A stretch of DNA of 64,000 bases. Source: Cystobacter ferrugineus (GTDB lineage: Bacteria > Myxococcota > Myxococcia > Myxococcales > Myxococcaceae). Below, piece by piece: positions 43,673 to 52,213 of the stretch. The notes under the pieces are model-generated. The model made no database searches. It was given only the letters and a program-made list of their open reading frames with translations, and was not told the DNA's origin. The DNA lies in the NCBI RefSeq assembly GCF_001887355.1, contig NZ_MPIN01000009.1, positions 310,001 through 374,000 of the forward strand. Direction: 5' to 3'. The position numbers were made by a program, and so were the translations under genes. Position 1 is the stretch's first letter. Every line of letters starts with the position of its first letter.

Positions 43673-45619
43673 TCAAGGCGCCAGCCGCAGCCACAGCGTG
43701 TCCGAGTCCTCAACAGGGATGTACGTCGTACCGGCGAACGTCATCGGCCCATCGAAGGCGCCCCCGGCGAGCGTCTCGCCCGAGGGCTGGACGCCCAGCA
43801 GGGAGGGCTCCATCCACGAGTTCAGGCTCCGGGACCAGCGGTGCTCGCCGGTGGGGCCATAGCTGGCCACGAAGCCGTGGGTGTCATACCAGGAAGGGCT
43901 GATCGGTCCGCCCCCGAGGTCCGCCACGCCCGAGGCGACCCCCATCACCACGAGGTTGCCCGCCGCGTCCGAGCCCAGCCGCCGCGGGTATTCCGAGGCC
44001 TCCTCCCCTCCATACCGGCGGGCCCAGCGCTCCGTGCCCTGTGCCTCCAGGATGCCCAGCATGAGGTCCGACGAGGGGGTGCTGGACACCGCCTGCTCAT
44101 TGAAGGTGAAGGTTCCGCTGAACTGCCCGGTGAAGGCCACCGCGTCCTGGGCCAACACCGCCAGCCCCTTCACGAGCCCGCTGGCGCCATTGAGCGGCCG
44201 TGACCATTGCAACTGGCCATCGGCCGGGGAGAAAGAGGCGATGAACGGGGTCCGCGTGCCCGTGACTCCCAGCTCGCTGGAGCCGGTGGTGAAGTCCGGG
44301 CTCGCCACGCCACCGAGCAACACGTTGCCCGCGCTGTCCGTCGCCAGCGCATGCCCCTCGGTGCCCAGACTGCCCGCGTCCCAGGCTCGGGACCAGAGGT
44401 GCTCACCCTCCCAGGAGAACCGGGCGAGGAACATCCCCGGAAGCAGGTAGGGCTCACGGCTGCGGCTCCCCGCGTCCAGGGTGTCACCGCCCAGGTTCAT
44501 GGCGCCGTGGAAATAACCGGCGACGAGCAGGCTGCCCTGGGCATCCGTGGTCACGGCGAAGGCGAAGATGGGCGAGGGCTTCTGCCCATCACTCGCGCTG
44601 AATCCCTTGAGCCACACGGGCCTGCCATGGGGAGTGAACTTGGCGATGAAGAGGTTGTAGCCCATGGCGGCGGGGAGCGGCCCGGTGCCCAGATCGGGCG
44701 AGCCCGAGTACGTGCCCACCACGAGGATGTTGCCCAGGGGGGTGATCGTCACCCGGGAGGGATCCAGAGACGAGCCGTCCTCGAGGGGGAAGACGCGCGA
44801 CCATTCCTGGGCACCATCGGCGCGATAGCGCGAGAGCGTCAATCCCAGACGGTCCGTGCTGGACTCGCCCGCGATGACGAATCCCCCGTTGGCGTCCATG
44901 GCCATATCCCTCGCCTGCTCATCCCCCGGGCCACCCTCTCGCGAGACGCCGGTGACGGCCCCCCCGCTGCCCTGACGGGTGCAGGCGCTGGTGGTGAAGG
45001 TGAGCACGAGCACCGGCTGCAGCTCGTACCGAGGCTCCTCCTTCGAGTAGAAGTCCGTGCCATCGCCGCTGTCGGGCACGAGGACGAAGGCATGGGTGTT
45101 GCCCCCGTCCCGTACGGCGGCGGTCACGTCGTATTCCACCCGGGCTCCCGCGGAGACGGCGCCCAGGTTGCCCAGGGCTTGCCCTCGCGGAGCCGGACGC
45201 GTGTGCCACGTCAGCGAGTTCTCGTCCCAGGTGGGCTCGGTGGCATACAGCGCGGGGCCATCGGAGGAGCCGTCCGCGACATGGAGGATCAGCCGTGCCC
45301 GCTGGAAGCCCTTGGCGGCGGTGGAGAAGCGCAGGTACGCCTCCTGCCGGGGATTGGCGTCGGACAGGAGCGTCCGCGACAGGCCGAAGAACGAGGCGGG
45401 AGCATCCGCGGTGACAGAGGTGTCATCCGAGGGATGAACCTGGACCTCGTAGGAGAAGGTCTCGGGCTCGCACGCCGGGACTGGCGTGCCGCTCCTGGCC
45501 TGCGCCTGGGACTTCAGCGAGTCCAGCGCCTCCTCTGGCGAGGCACCTTCTCCACAACCCCCCAGCAGCGCCAGTCCCCACGAAATCCCCACCGCCCGTG
45601 CCCACGCCCTCACGCGCAC
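43673..45619 (-). CDS. Lipoprotein with DNRLRE domain and beta-propeller repeats
   Basis: A 648-residue surface protein starting at a GTG preceded by GGGAGG. The signal ends in LALLGGC, a good lipobox. Residues about 55-210 form a DNRLRE/CBM96-like domain (VHPSDDTSVTADAP, QEAYLRFSTAAKGFQRARLI, WDENSLTWHTRPAPRG), a module found in extracellular fibres and glycan-active proteins. After a short linker come at least six propeller blades of the SBBP type (DANGGFVIAGESS, TPLGNILVVGTYSG, DSAGNVLLGGVASPD, DAAGNLVVMGVASG). No catalytic motif. Likely a scaffold or ligand-binding protein on the cell surface. Confidence 0.78.
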   Translation of the reverse strand: MRVRAWARAVGISWGLALLGGCGEGASPEEALDSLKSQAQARSGTPVPACEPETFSYEVQVHPSDDTSVTADAPASFFGLSRTLLSDANPRQEAYLRFSTAAKGFQRARLILHVADGSSDGPALYATEPTWDENSLTWHTRPAPRGQALGNLGAVSAGARVEYDVTAAVRDGGNTHAFVLVPDSGDGTDFYSKEEPRYELQPVLVLTFTTSACTRQGSGGAVTGVSREGGPGDEQARDMAMDANGGFVIAGESSTDRLGLTLSRYRADGAQEWSRVFPLEDGSSLDPSRVTITPLGNILVVGTYSGSPDLGTGPLPAAMGYNLFIAKFTPHGRPVWLKGFSASDGQKPSPIFAFAVTTDAQGSLLVAGYFHGAMNLGGDTLDAGSRSREPYLLPGMFLARFSWEGEHLWSRAWDAGSLGTEGHALATDSAGNVLLGGVASPDFTTGSSELGVTGTRTPFIASFSPADGQLQWSRPLNGASGLVKGLAVLAQDAVAFTGQFSGTFTFNEQAVSSTPSSDLMLGILEAQGTERWARRYGGEEASEYPRRLGSDAAGNLVVMGVASGVADLGGGPISPSWYDTHGFVASYGPTGEHRWSRSLNSWMEPSLLGVQPSGETLAGGAFDGPMTFAGTTYIPVEDSDTLWLRLAP

Positions 45620-45790
45620 ATGCGCCTCCCGGATGCTCGTCCGTCCGGCGGCCGATGCACTTGAAGTGCCGTGAGCGCCCCACCCCTCTCACTGGGAGCG
45701 AACAGGGCCCTGGGAAATCCATTGCCCTGTCGAAAGACATTTCCTACCCACGAAGGGCTCGCGGAGGGAACACGCGAGCCCCCGCGTTGC

Positions 45791-46570
45791 CTACTTCGCG
45801 AAGGCCTCGGCGAAGAAGTTGTTCATCGCCAGGTAGGCGCGCCTGGCCACCTTGGCGTTGTACTGGAACTGACCCGGGGCGTTGGCGTCGACGTCGGTGA
45901 AGCTGTGCACCGCGCCGCCGTAGGACACCAGCTCCCAGTCGGCCTTGGCCTTGCGCATCTCCTCCTCGAAGCCCTTCACCTCGGCGGGGGGAACGAAGGG
46001 ATCCTCGGCCCCGTGCAGCGCGAGCACCTTGGCGGTGATGGAGCCCTCGGCGGCGGGAAGGGGCGCGTCCAGGCCACCATGGAAGGACACCACGCCCGCC
46101 ACGGGGGCGCCGCTGCGCGCCAGCTCCAGCGCCGCGGTGCCGCCCAGGCAGAAGCCGATGGCGCCCAGCTTCTTCGCGTCGAGCTTCACCGCCTTGCCCT
46201 CGGTGCGCAGCACGTCCAGGGCCTTGTTCACGCGCGCACGCAGCAGGTTGCGATCGCCCTTCACCGTGCCCGCGGCCTTGGCCGCCTCGTCGGTGTTCTT
46301 GGGGCGCACGGCCTGGCCGTACAGGTCGGCGACGAAGATGACGTACTGCTTGCCGGCCACCTGGACCGCCTGCTTCACGTTGGGATCGTTGACGCCCAGC
46401 CAGTTGGGAACCAGCACCAGCCCCGGACGGGGGGTCTTCACGGCGTCGTCATAGACGAGCACGCCCTCGAACTTCGTTCCCTCCAGCTCATACACCACCG
46501 GCTTCTGCACGGGCTTGGCCGTCGCCGTCAGCGCCAGCAGTCCCGCCAGTACGCCCAGCACTCGCTTCAT
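45791..46570 (-). CDS. Dienelactone-hydrolase-family enzyme, exported
   Basis: A 259-residue alpha/beta hydrolase with a signal peptide (MKRVLGVLAGLLALTATAKP). The nucleophile is Cys in GFCLGG, followed by Asp in GAEDPFVPP and His in GAVHSFTDVDA: the Cys-His-Asp triad of dienelactone hydrolases. NWLGVNDPNVKQAV matches the oxyanion region. Export is unusual for a catabolic dienelactone hydrolase; a periplasmic esterase role is more likely. GAGGAG precedes the ATG at 46570. It stands alone, about 114 bases downstream of the DyP operon on the same strand. Confidence 0.87.
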   Translation of the reverse strand: MKRVLGVLAGLLALTATAKPVQKPVVYELEGTKFEGVLVYDDAVKTPRPGLVLVPNWLGVNDPNVKQAVQVAGKQYVIFVADLYGQAVRPKNTDEAAKAAGTVKGDRNLLRARVNKALDVLRTEGKAVKLDAKKLGAIGFCLGGTAALELARSGAPVAGVVSFHGGLDAPLPAAEGSITAKVLALHGAEDPFVPPAEVKGFEEEMRKAKADWELVSYGGAVHSFTDVDANAPGQFQYNAKVARRAYLAMNNFFAEAFAK

Positions 46571-46684
46571 GTCGTCATCTCCTCGGGTGGGAAAAGCGCG
46601 CGATTGAGTGTTCCGGGCCCACCCGGTTTGCAAGCGGATTCATCACGGAAGGAGCGCGCCATGTGCCCCTTGCCGCCGGCCTTT

Positions 46685-48022
46685 TCAGGTCCGAAGGTCG
46701 GCGAGCCAGCGCAGGGCGCGCAGTCCGGGCATGAAGCCGTACTCACCGCCCCGGGTGACGACGAACCGCGGCAGGCCCTGGAGGCGCCTCGGAATCGGCC
46801 GGCGTGGGATGGAGAAGACACCAGCACCGTCGCTGGCTCCGACAACGGGATCCTTCACGGTCCCCAGTCCGAGGAAGTCACCGCTGTTGACCCACTCCGA
46901 CTGGACGAACTCGAACTGCCGGTCCAGGTGGGTCCCGATGAAAGCGAACATCAATCCCCGGTCGGCGCCGTCATCCTCGGTGACGCCTTCCGGGAGCAGT
47001 GGGCCGTAGGCGGTTCCGCGGCGGATCATCCGGTGCAAGCGGACGACGCCGGCCACGGAAGCGTCTCGCGGATTCGCCCGCCGGATGTGCGCTCCAGGGG
47101 GAGTCACATATCCCGTCGGATCCTCCTGCCGGTAGAGGAAGTCATTGTTGCGTCGAGGGTCGGCACCCAGTTCGGGGTCGTCATGGAACGGGCAGCGCGC
47201 CAGGGGAGCGCCGCTGCGCCAGCGCCCCATCAGCTTGGCCGCGAGGAGCTCCTCATCCTCGGGGCTGGAGGCGTTCGCCCGCAGGTATTGGCGGAACGCC
47301 GCCACGCGCTGATGCAGCTTGCGGAAGGCGACGTACGTCCCGTTACGCCCCAGGATCTCGGGCTGGGGCATCGGGGGCAAACCACCCATCTCGTCGGGGT
47401 AGCCGAGGACGAACTCACCGGCCTTCAACGGGCTCTCCCGGGGGTTGGTCCCGGGGATGCCGCTCCCCTCGATGGCGGGGTGGCTGATGCCATCCCGGAA
47501 CCCGAAGGGCTCCCGCTGGGTGGGCAGCGCATGGCAGTCCTGGCGCCAGATCACCTCGACCCCGTCCAGCGCCTCGAGCGCCTTCCGCGCGCGCGCGAGC
47601 GCCGTTTCCAACCGCTGCGCGTCCGGTGCGACGGCCACGAGCACGACGTGGACGTCCGGCGTCCCGAGCGGCTTCTCCCAGTTCTCGGGACTGCTCTCGC
47701 CCGTGTCTCCCAGCGCCTTGGCGCGCGCGGCCATCCCCTGCGTGAACTCCCACGGGAAGCTGTCGAGCGAAGCCCGTGGGACCCCCAGGGCCTCCAGTCC
47801 GTGGAACGTGAGCGCGACGCTCAACCAGGTATCGCCCGCCAGGCTGCGCGGGTTGCCCGCCGAGGCCACCGCGGTGCTCAGCCGATACATCAGCTTGCGC
47901 CCCGCCTCGCGGTCGTCGATCCGGAGCAGGAGGTAGGTCGCTGCATACGGCGTGGGCCGGGGGCGGAGGATTCCGCTCTGGATGTCATCCAGCTCGAGAG
48001 GTGTGTCCGCGACGTCGCTCAT
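46685..48022 (-). CDS. Dye-decolorizing (DyP-type) heme peroxidase
   Basis: A 445-residue peroxidase. The distal motif GFRDGISHP (Asp177 as proton acceptor) and the proximal His in PGAHIRRANPRD identify the family. A distal Arg is present in the segment RRGTAYGPLLP. The length and the insertions put it near the larger class C/D enzymes. There is no Sec or Tat signal, so it is cytoplasmic. DyPs oxidise dyes, phenols and lignin-like compounds, and their natural substrates are mostly unknown. It is the last gene of a three-gene operon, 14 bases after the 337-residue protein. Confidence 0.92.
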   Translation of the reverse strand: MSDVADTPLELDDIQSGILRPRPTPYAATYLLLRIDDREAGRKLMYRLSTAVASAGNPRSLAGDTWLSVALTFHGLEALGVPRASLDSFPWEFTQGMAARAKALGDTGESSPENWEKPLGTPDVHVVLVAVAPDAQRLETALARARKALEALDGVEVIWRQDCHALPTQREPFGFRDGISHPAIEGSGIPGTNPRESPLKAGEFVLGYPDEMGGLPPMPQPEILGRNGTYVAFRKLHQRVAAFRQYLRANASSPEDEELLAAKLMGRWRSGAPLARCPFHDDPELGADPRRNNDFLYRQEDPTGYVTPPGAHIRRANPRDASVAGVVRLHRMIRRGTAYGPLLPEGVTEDDGADRGLMFAFIGTHLDRQFEFVQSEWVNSGDFLGLGTVKDPVVGASDGAGVFSIPRRPIPRRLQGLPRFVVTRGGEYGFMPGLRALRWLADLRT

Positions 48023-48036
48023 GGACCGTCCTGGCG

Positions 48037-49050
48037 TCAGCTCGCCGTGGCGAGGTTCCTCCAGAAGCGCTCCAGGCTCTCATCGTGGCCGAACAGGGTG
48101 CTGAAGACCGTGGAGTCGGCCACCAGCACATCCCCGCCCCGGTCGCCGCTCGGCGGCATCCAGACGAGCGCATTGAACTCCCGGTTGCCGGCCAGCGTGA
48201 ACGGATGCGGCCTGGACATCTCGATGGGCTGCCTGGCCAGGACATGGATGGCCTGGGTCGCGCCCTCCGTCACCGCGTAGTGCGGCAGATGCTGGTGGAA
48301 GTTGAAGTTCGTGACTCCCGTGAGCCAGCCGCGCGTATCCAGCTCCCTCATGACCGTCAGCGGAGCAATCCGACGGCTCTCGGCCATCACCGCGGGGCGC
48401 AGACCGTGTCGATTCTCGACGGGGATTCCGAGCCCCCGCATCAGCGAGCGTGTGTACCGCCCGAACCGCTGCTGGCGGGGCACCAGCGCGTCGCCATGGT
48501 GGGCGTACTCCATCGCGCGCTCCTGCATCTCCGGCGAGGCCCCAACGTCGTGGTGGGGGCCGATGATGAGGCAGGTGCCCTCTCGCTCGAGGAAGTTCCG
48601 GACGGCCTCGAGCTCCTCCGGGGAGGCCTCCTGCTCCGTGACCATGTGGTCCAGCCCGAAGACCAGCAACGTGTCGGCGTCGGCGAGGACCCGCTCGTCG
48701 AGCGGGAGCCTGAAGCCGGCCTGATCGACGCGCTGGAACACGGGGACCCCGTGTCCGGTGGTCTCCTGGATGACCTGTTGGAACCGCACCCAGGCCCAGA
48801 AGAACAGCTCCAGCGAGCCCGCGATCCCCTGCTGGAACATCAACGGATCCGCGAACCTCGGTGACTCATAGTCGGGCCAGAGCACCCGGCGGACCTCGGT
48901 CATGGTCGAGTAGCGGTTGTCCATCTCGGTCACATCCCGGTTGGCTTCACCCGGATAGCTCCATGAGATGTAGACGCTGACGCGGCGCCGGCCCTTGACG
49001 TACTTCCGCGGCACATGCTCCTGGTTGTACGTCCGCGCGGGTTCGCTCAT
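48037..49050 (-). CDS. Unknown protein of the DyP operon (possible GATase1-like domain)
   Basis: A 337-residue cytoplasmic protein with GGAGG before its ATG. The section ADTLLVFGLDHMVTEQEA then LEAVRNFLEREGTCLIIGPH looks like the alternating strand-helix core of glutamine-amidotransferase-like (ThuA/DUF4350) folds, but the nucleophile Cys is absent. The N-terminus VSVYISWSYPGEANRDVTEM may bind a ligand; TNFNFHQHLPHY is His-rich. Position between a small protein and a DyP peroxidase suggests it helps heme loading, substrate supply or product handling. Real function unknown. Confidence 0.65.
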   Translation of the reverse strand: MSEPARTYNQEHVPRKYVKGRRRVSVYISWSYPGEANRDVTEMDNRYSTMTEVRRVLWPDYESPRFADPLMFQQGIAGSLELFFWAWVRFQQVIQETTGHGVPVFQRVDQAGFRLPLDERVLADADTLLVFGLDHMVTEQEASPEELEAVRNFLEREGTCLIIGPHHDVGASPEMQERAMEYAHHGDALVPRQQRFGRYTRSLMRGLGIPVENRHGLRPAVMAESRRIAPLTVMRELDTRGWLTGVTNFNFHQHLPHYAVTEGATQAIHVLARQPIEMSRPHPFTLAGNREFNALVWMPPSGDRGGDVLVADSTVFSTLFGHDESLERFWRNLATAS

Positions 49051-49080
49051 GGCCGTGTCCTCCCTGCCGGTCCATCCACC

Positions 49081-49608
49081 TCATTGCATCTGTTCGAGCA
49101 TCTCGGAGAAGGCGGCCTTGAGCTTCAGGGCCTTCTTGATTTCGTCGGAGGTGACATACGGATACTCGCCGTACTCCATGAAGCTCGGGCACTGGTGCTC
49201 CCGGACGAACTTGATGAACGCCTCGGGGTTCGTCTTCCAGTCCATCGGGAAGCCCTCGAGGTTCTCGAAGACCGTGTCGACGCCGGCCTTCTTGAAGAGC
49301 ACGATCGCGTCATCGGTGTACTTGTCGAAGTCGGTATCGAAGATGCCCTGGTACATGAACCGCGTGTCGTCGTCGAAGAGCACCCAGCGCAGGTAGTGGA
49401 GTTTGAGGGGCGCGAGCAACTCGGGGTCACCCTCCAGCGCCTTCGCCAGCTTGTGCCCATAGCCACGGATGGCCTCCGCCCTCCCCGGCTTGACATTGGC
49501 GATGAGGGTGAAGCCGTAGCACGCCGGGGTCCGCGGCCAGATGGGGCCGTACTTCCCGACCTCCCACGCGTCATCATGTTTCGGAATCAAGACCGCCGCC
49601 GGTTTCAT
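49081..49608 (-). CDS. Unknown protein, first gene of the DyP operon (possible ferredoxin-like fold)
   Basis: A 175-residue soluble protein. YGFTLIANVKPGRAEAIRGY followed by LHYLRWVLFDDDTRFMYQGI gives the beta-alpha-beta pattern of dimeric alpha-beta barrels, a fold shared with DyP and chlorite-dismutase relatives. That reading is a weak inference. The ATG at 49608 is chosen; the preceding ribosome site is poor. It lies 30 bases upstream of the 337-residue gene, and the three genes (this one, the 337-residue protein, DyP) are clearly one transcription unit whose promoter must lie in 49609-49901. Confidence 0.65.
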   Translation of the reverse strand: MKPAAVLIPKHDDAWEVGKYGPIWPRTPACYGFTLIANVKPGRAEAIRGYGHKLAKALEGDPELLAPLKLHYLRWVLFDDDTRFMYQGIFDTDFDKYTDDAIVLFKKAGVDTVFENLEGFPMDWKTNPEAFIKFVREHQCPSFMEYGEYPYVTSDEIKKALKLKAAFSEMLEQMQ

Positions 49609-49901
49609 ACCTGGGAACGTGTTGTTCTGGTCCACGTGCGTCAAGGCATGACGGCATCGATGCAGGCAATCGGTTGGCGGCGAGCCCAACGCTCGGCGGA
49701 GGTGAGCGGGGAAGCCGCGCGAGGGCGGGCGGGCGCCGACGGACCGTGAGCCCCGCCGGTTGCCAGCGCATCACGTGCCGCATGGCGCGGCCCGAGCGCG
49801 AGCAGCGCTCGGCTCTCCGTTCGCACCACCTCCCGGCGCTCCGCCCACTGCCGTGCCCGTCAGGGCGTCCATGGTTCCCCCATGCCGCGGGTGTACGACA
49901 T

Positions 49902-50486
49902 TCATTGAGGTCCGAGGGCTTGGACACCCCGCACCGCGGCCACCAGGGAGGTGATGCCGAAGATGAAGAAGAGCGTGGCGGCCGTCCAGCGCACCCACTT
50001 CATCTGGACCTTGGCCGCCAGCTTGTCGCCGAGGAACACCGCCGGAACGTTGGCGGCCATCATCCCCAGCGTGGTGCCCGCCGTCACCAGCGTCAGCGAC
50101 TGGTAGCGCGCCGCCATCACCACCGTGGCCAGTTGCGTCTTGTCCCCCATCTCCGCCAGGAAGAAGAGCACCACGGTCGTCAGGAAGGGACCGAAGCGCG
50201 CCGGGCTCTCCTCGTCCTCGATCGTGTCGGGCTTGAGCGTCCACAGACCGAAGGCGATGAAGAGCACCGCCAGGATGCCCGCCATCACCCGCGGCGGGAC
50301 ATATGAGGACACGATGTCTCCCACCGCCGCCGCCAGGGCGTGGTTGGCCAGTGTGGACACGAAGATTCCGGCAATCACCACCCACGGCTTGCGGAAGCGC
50401 GACGCCAGCGAGAAGGCCAGGAGCTGGGTCTTGTCCCCCATCTCACTGGCGGCCACGAGGATGAACGAACCGATAATCGCTTCCAT
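49902..50486 (-). CDS. GDT1/TMEM165 (UPF0016) family Mn2+/Ca2+ exporter
   Basis: A 194-residue six-helix membrane protein with the duplicated signature EMGDKTQ (SEMGDKTQLLAFSLASRF and AEMGDKTQLATVVMAARY), which defines the UPF0016 family. Members export Mn2+ (bacterial MneA, plant PAM71, yeast Gdt1). The yybP-ykoY manganese riboswitch directly upstream strongly supports Mn2+ as the substrate. ATG at 50486 is used; a GTG six bases upstream with closer AAGGAG is an alternative. Its mRNA leader shares the intergenic space with the divergent RHH gene. Confidence 0.93.
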   Translation of the reverse strand: MEAIIGSFILVAASEMGDKTQLLAFSLASRFRKPWVVIAGIFVSTLANHALAAAVGDIVSSYVPPRVMAGILAVLFIAFGLWTLKPDTIEDEESPARFGPFLTTVVLFFLAEMGDKTQLATVVMAARYQSLTLVTAGTTLGMMAANVPAVFLGDKLAAKVQMKWVRWTAATLFFIFGITSLVAAVRGVQALGPQ

Positions 50487-50576
50487 CGCCACGACACTCC
50501 TTCTTGCACCACTCGGGCCGAGGATGTCGTTGGGAGCGCTCGCGCGCACGACGGACCTCGGCCAGGTTGAACCCTG

Positions 50577-50690
50577 TCCGAAGGTCTCGTTCGCCTCGCG
50601 CGCTGGCGAGGTGGGGGCCCGGGCCCTCACGGGCCAGTGTGTCGAGCTCCCCGGCGCCGTTCACTCCCGGCGCGAACTACTCCCCTTACT
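50577..50690 (-). promoter_or_regulatory. yybP-ykoY manganese riboswitch
   Basis: Read on the minus strand the leader has AAGGGGAGTAG (50687-50677), a perfect GCGCCG/CGGCGC hairpin, CTCGACACACTGGCC, a GC-rich arm and CGAACGAGACCTT closing helix P1 (AAGG/CCTT). GGGGAGTAG and GAGACCTT are the most conserved parts of this class, which turns on Mn2+ exporter genes when Mn2+ binds. It ends about 90 bases before the exporter start. I did not fold the expression platform. Confidence 0.87.
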
Positions 50691-50753
50691 GGAATTGGCA
50701 GGTAGCAGGCGGCTCGCGCGCACGTCAAGTGCGCGTCCGGAGAAGTGGTTTTT

Positions 50754-50782
50754 TTGACGGCTCCCCTGCCTGCCCCCCTAAT
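50754..50782 (+). promoter_or_regulatory. Candidate sigma-70 promoter of the RHH gene
   Basis: TTGACG (50754-50759) and CCTAAT (50777-50782) with 17-base spacing lie 52 bases before the start codon. The -35 box ends a run of seven T, very unusual here. Confidence 0.55.
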
Positions 50783-50789
50783 GCCGCCC

Positions 50790-50809
50790 ACAGGCCGGTA
50801 GTGGCCTGT
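50790..50809 (+). promoter_or_regulatory. Inverted repeat at the start of the RHH transcript
   Basis: ACAGGCC-GGTAGT-GGCCTGT is a perfect 7-bp palindrome just downstream of the candidate -10 box. It is a good site for self-repression by the ribbon-helix-helix protein it precedes, or a leader hairpin. Confidence 0.5.
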
Positions 50810-50833
50810 AGCAGTAACGAGGAGGTAGTTCCG

Positions 50834-51067
50834 ATGCAGGATGCCAGCGCCAGCCCGATGAGCCCCGAGGCCACCCCGGCTTCGGCCGATTCGAACGGTT
50901 CCGACGCCTCGGAGTCCGTGGTTTCCACCCACGTGCTCGTCCCCATCGAACAGGTCCACAAGCTGCGTGAACTCGCCCGCCGCACCCGTATCCACCAGAG
51001 CGAGTACCTGCGCGAGGCGGTGGAGGATCTGCTCGCCAAGTACGCCAAGGATGGAGGCACTCCGTGA
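50834..51067 (+). CDS. Ribbon-helix-helix (CopG/MetJ-type) DNA-binding protein
   Basis: A 77-residue protein. A Ser/Ala/Glu-rich disordered arm of about 30 residues is followed by the RHH fold: strand STHVLVPIEQ, helix VHKLRELARRTR, and helix QSEYLREAVEDLLAKYAK. It works as a dimer binding palindromes in the major groove. GAGGAGG eight bases before the ATG is a very strong ribosome site. It overlaps the next small gene (GTGA) and heads a five-gene plus-strand run with an ABC exporter, so it may control that exporter. An antitoxin role is the alternative. Confidence 0.82.
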   Translation: MQDASASPMSPEATPASADSNGSDASESVVSTHVLVPIEQVHKLRELARRTRIHQSEYLREAVEDLLAKYAKDGGTP

Positions 51068-51225
51068 GGGCGCCCACACCGCAGACGTCCCGTCACCCGG
51101 CCATGCTCCGCGAGAAGATGCCCGTCTCCGCGGAGGTGGAGCGGCTCTTCGGCGCACGGACAGCCTCGGACCGCCCCGCCTCCCTGCGCGATGCCATCGT
51201 CCGCTGGCTCAACGAGGAGCTCTGA
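51064..51225 (+). CDS. 53-residue protein overlapping the RHH gene
   Basis: A GTG start at 51064 overlaps the RHH stop codon (GTGA), implying coupled translation. The product (MRAPTPQTSRHPAMLREKMP... ending SLRDAIVRWLNEEL) is short, soluble and helical at its C-terminus. The last third resembles the tail of an RHH-type or helical dimer partner. No family recognised. It might be a binding partner of the RHH protein. Coding nature rests on position, frame and GC pattern. Confidence 0.5.
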   Translation: MRAPTPQTSRHPAMLREKMPVSAEVERLFGARTASDRPASLRDAIVRWLNEEL

Positions 51226-51304
51226 CCGGCCCTCGCCCCCCCCAGAGCCAGGCCCTCCCCCCCCGGCTCGACAAGCGCCCACGGCCAGGAAAGACTCGCA
51301 GGCC

Positions 51305-52213
51305 GTGTCAGCCATCGAAGTGACGGGGTTGCGGAAGAGGTACCGGCGCCTGTTGCGTCCGCCGGTGGACGCCTTGCGAGGAGTGGATCTGAGCGTGCCG
51401 GAGGGCAGTGCCTTCGGGCTCATCGGTCCCAACGGCGCGGGGAAGACGACCTTCATCAAGAGCCTGCTGGGCATCATCCAGCCCACGGACGGCGCCGTGC
51501 GCGTGCTGGGAGGCTCGCCCGAGGACGCCCGCGTCCGTGCGCGCATCGGCTACCTGCCCGAGCGCCTGCACCTGCCCAACTCCTGGAGCGCCCTCGGCTT
51601 CCTGGACATGATGGCCCGCTTCAAGGACCTCGTGCCCGACGTCCGCGCGCACCAGCAGTTGCTCGAGCGCGTGGGACTGGCCGCGGCCGCGCGCCAGCGC
51701 ATCGGTGAGTTCTCCAAGGGCATGCGCCAGCGCCTGGGCCTCGCCTCCGCGCTGCTGGGCAACCCGGAGCTGCTCATCCTCGACGAGCCCACGGATGGAA
51801 TCGATCCCATGGGCCGGGTGGAGGTGCGGCGCATCCTCCAGGAGGAGGTGCGGCGCGGGGCCACGCTCTTCCTCAACTCGCACCTGCTGGCGGAGACCGA
51901 GCGGGTGTGCGATCGCGTGGCCATCCTCTCGGGAGGCCAGGTGGTACGGCAGGGCCGGCTGGAGGAGCTGCTGCGCGGTGGGGTGCGCTGGACGGTGCGC
52001 TTCGCCCCGGGCGTGGACGCGGGCGCGCTGGCGGCCGCGGGCTTCCTGCCAGGAGATGCCGAGGGCCTCTATCACCTGGAGGCACCGGGGCTGCCGGAGC
52101 TGAACGCGGCGCTGGACCGGGCCCGGGCCTCGGGCGCGCTGATGATGGAGCTGCGGCGCGAGGGGCAGGATCTGGAGCAGGTGTTGCTGTCCACCGTGGG
52201 AGTCGCGGCATGA
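51305..52213 (+). CDS. ABC transporter ATP-binding protein
   Basis: A 302-residue ATPase with Walker A GPNGAGKTT, Q-loop region YLPERLHLPNSW, signature FSKGMRQRLGLA (a variant of LSGGQ, common in drug and Nod-factor exporters), Walker B LLILDEPTDGIDP and H-loop NSHLL. The C-terminal extension (RWTVRFAPGVDAGALAAAGF) is typical of ABC-2 exporters. The GTG start at 51305 is chosen. Its stop overlaps the permease start (ATGA), so both are made in equal amounts. Substrate unknown; it is probably exported rather than imported. Confidence 0.9.
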   Translation: MSAIEVTGLRKRYRRLLRPPVDALRGVDLSVPEGSAFGLIGPNGAGKTTFIKSLLGIIQPTDGAVRVLGGSPEDARVRARIGYLPERLHLPNSWSALGFLDMMARFKDLVPDVRAHQQLLERVGLAAAARQRIGEFSKGMRQRLGLASALLGNPELLILDEPTDGIDPMGRVEVRRILQEEVRRGATLFLNSHLLAETERVCDRVAILSGGQVVRQGRLEELLRGGVRWTVRFAPGVDAGALAAAGFLPGDAEGLYHLEAPGLPELNAALDRARASGALMMELRREGQDLEQVLLSTVGVAA

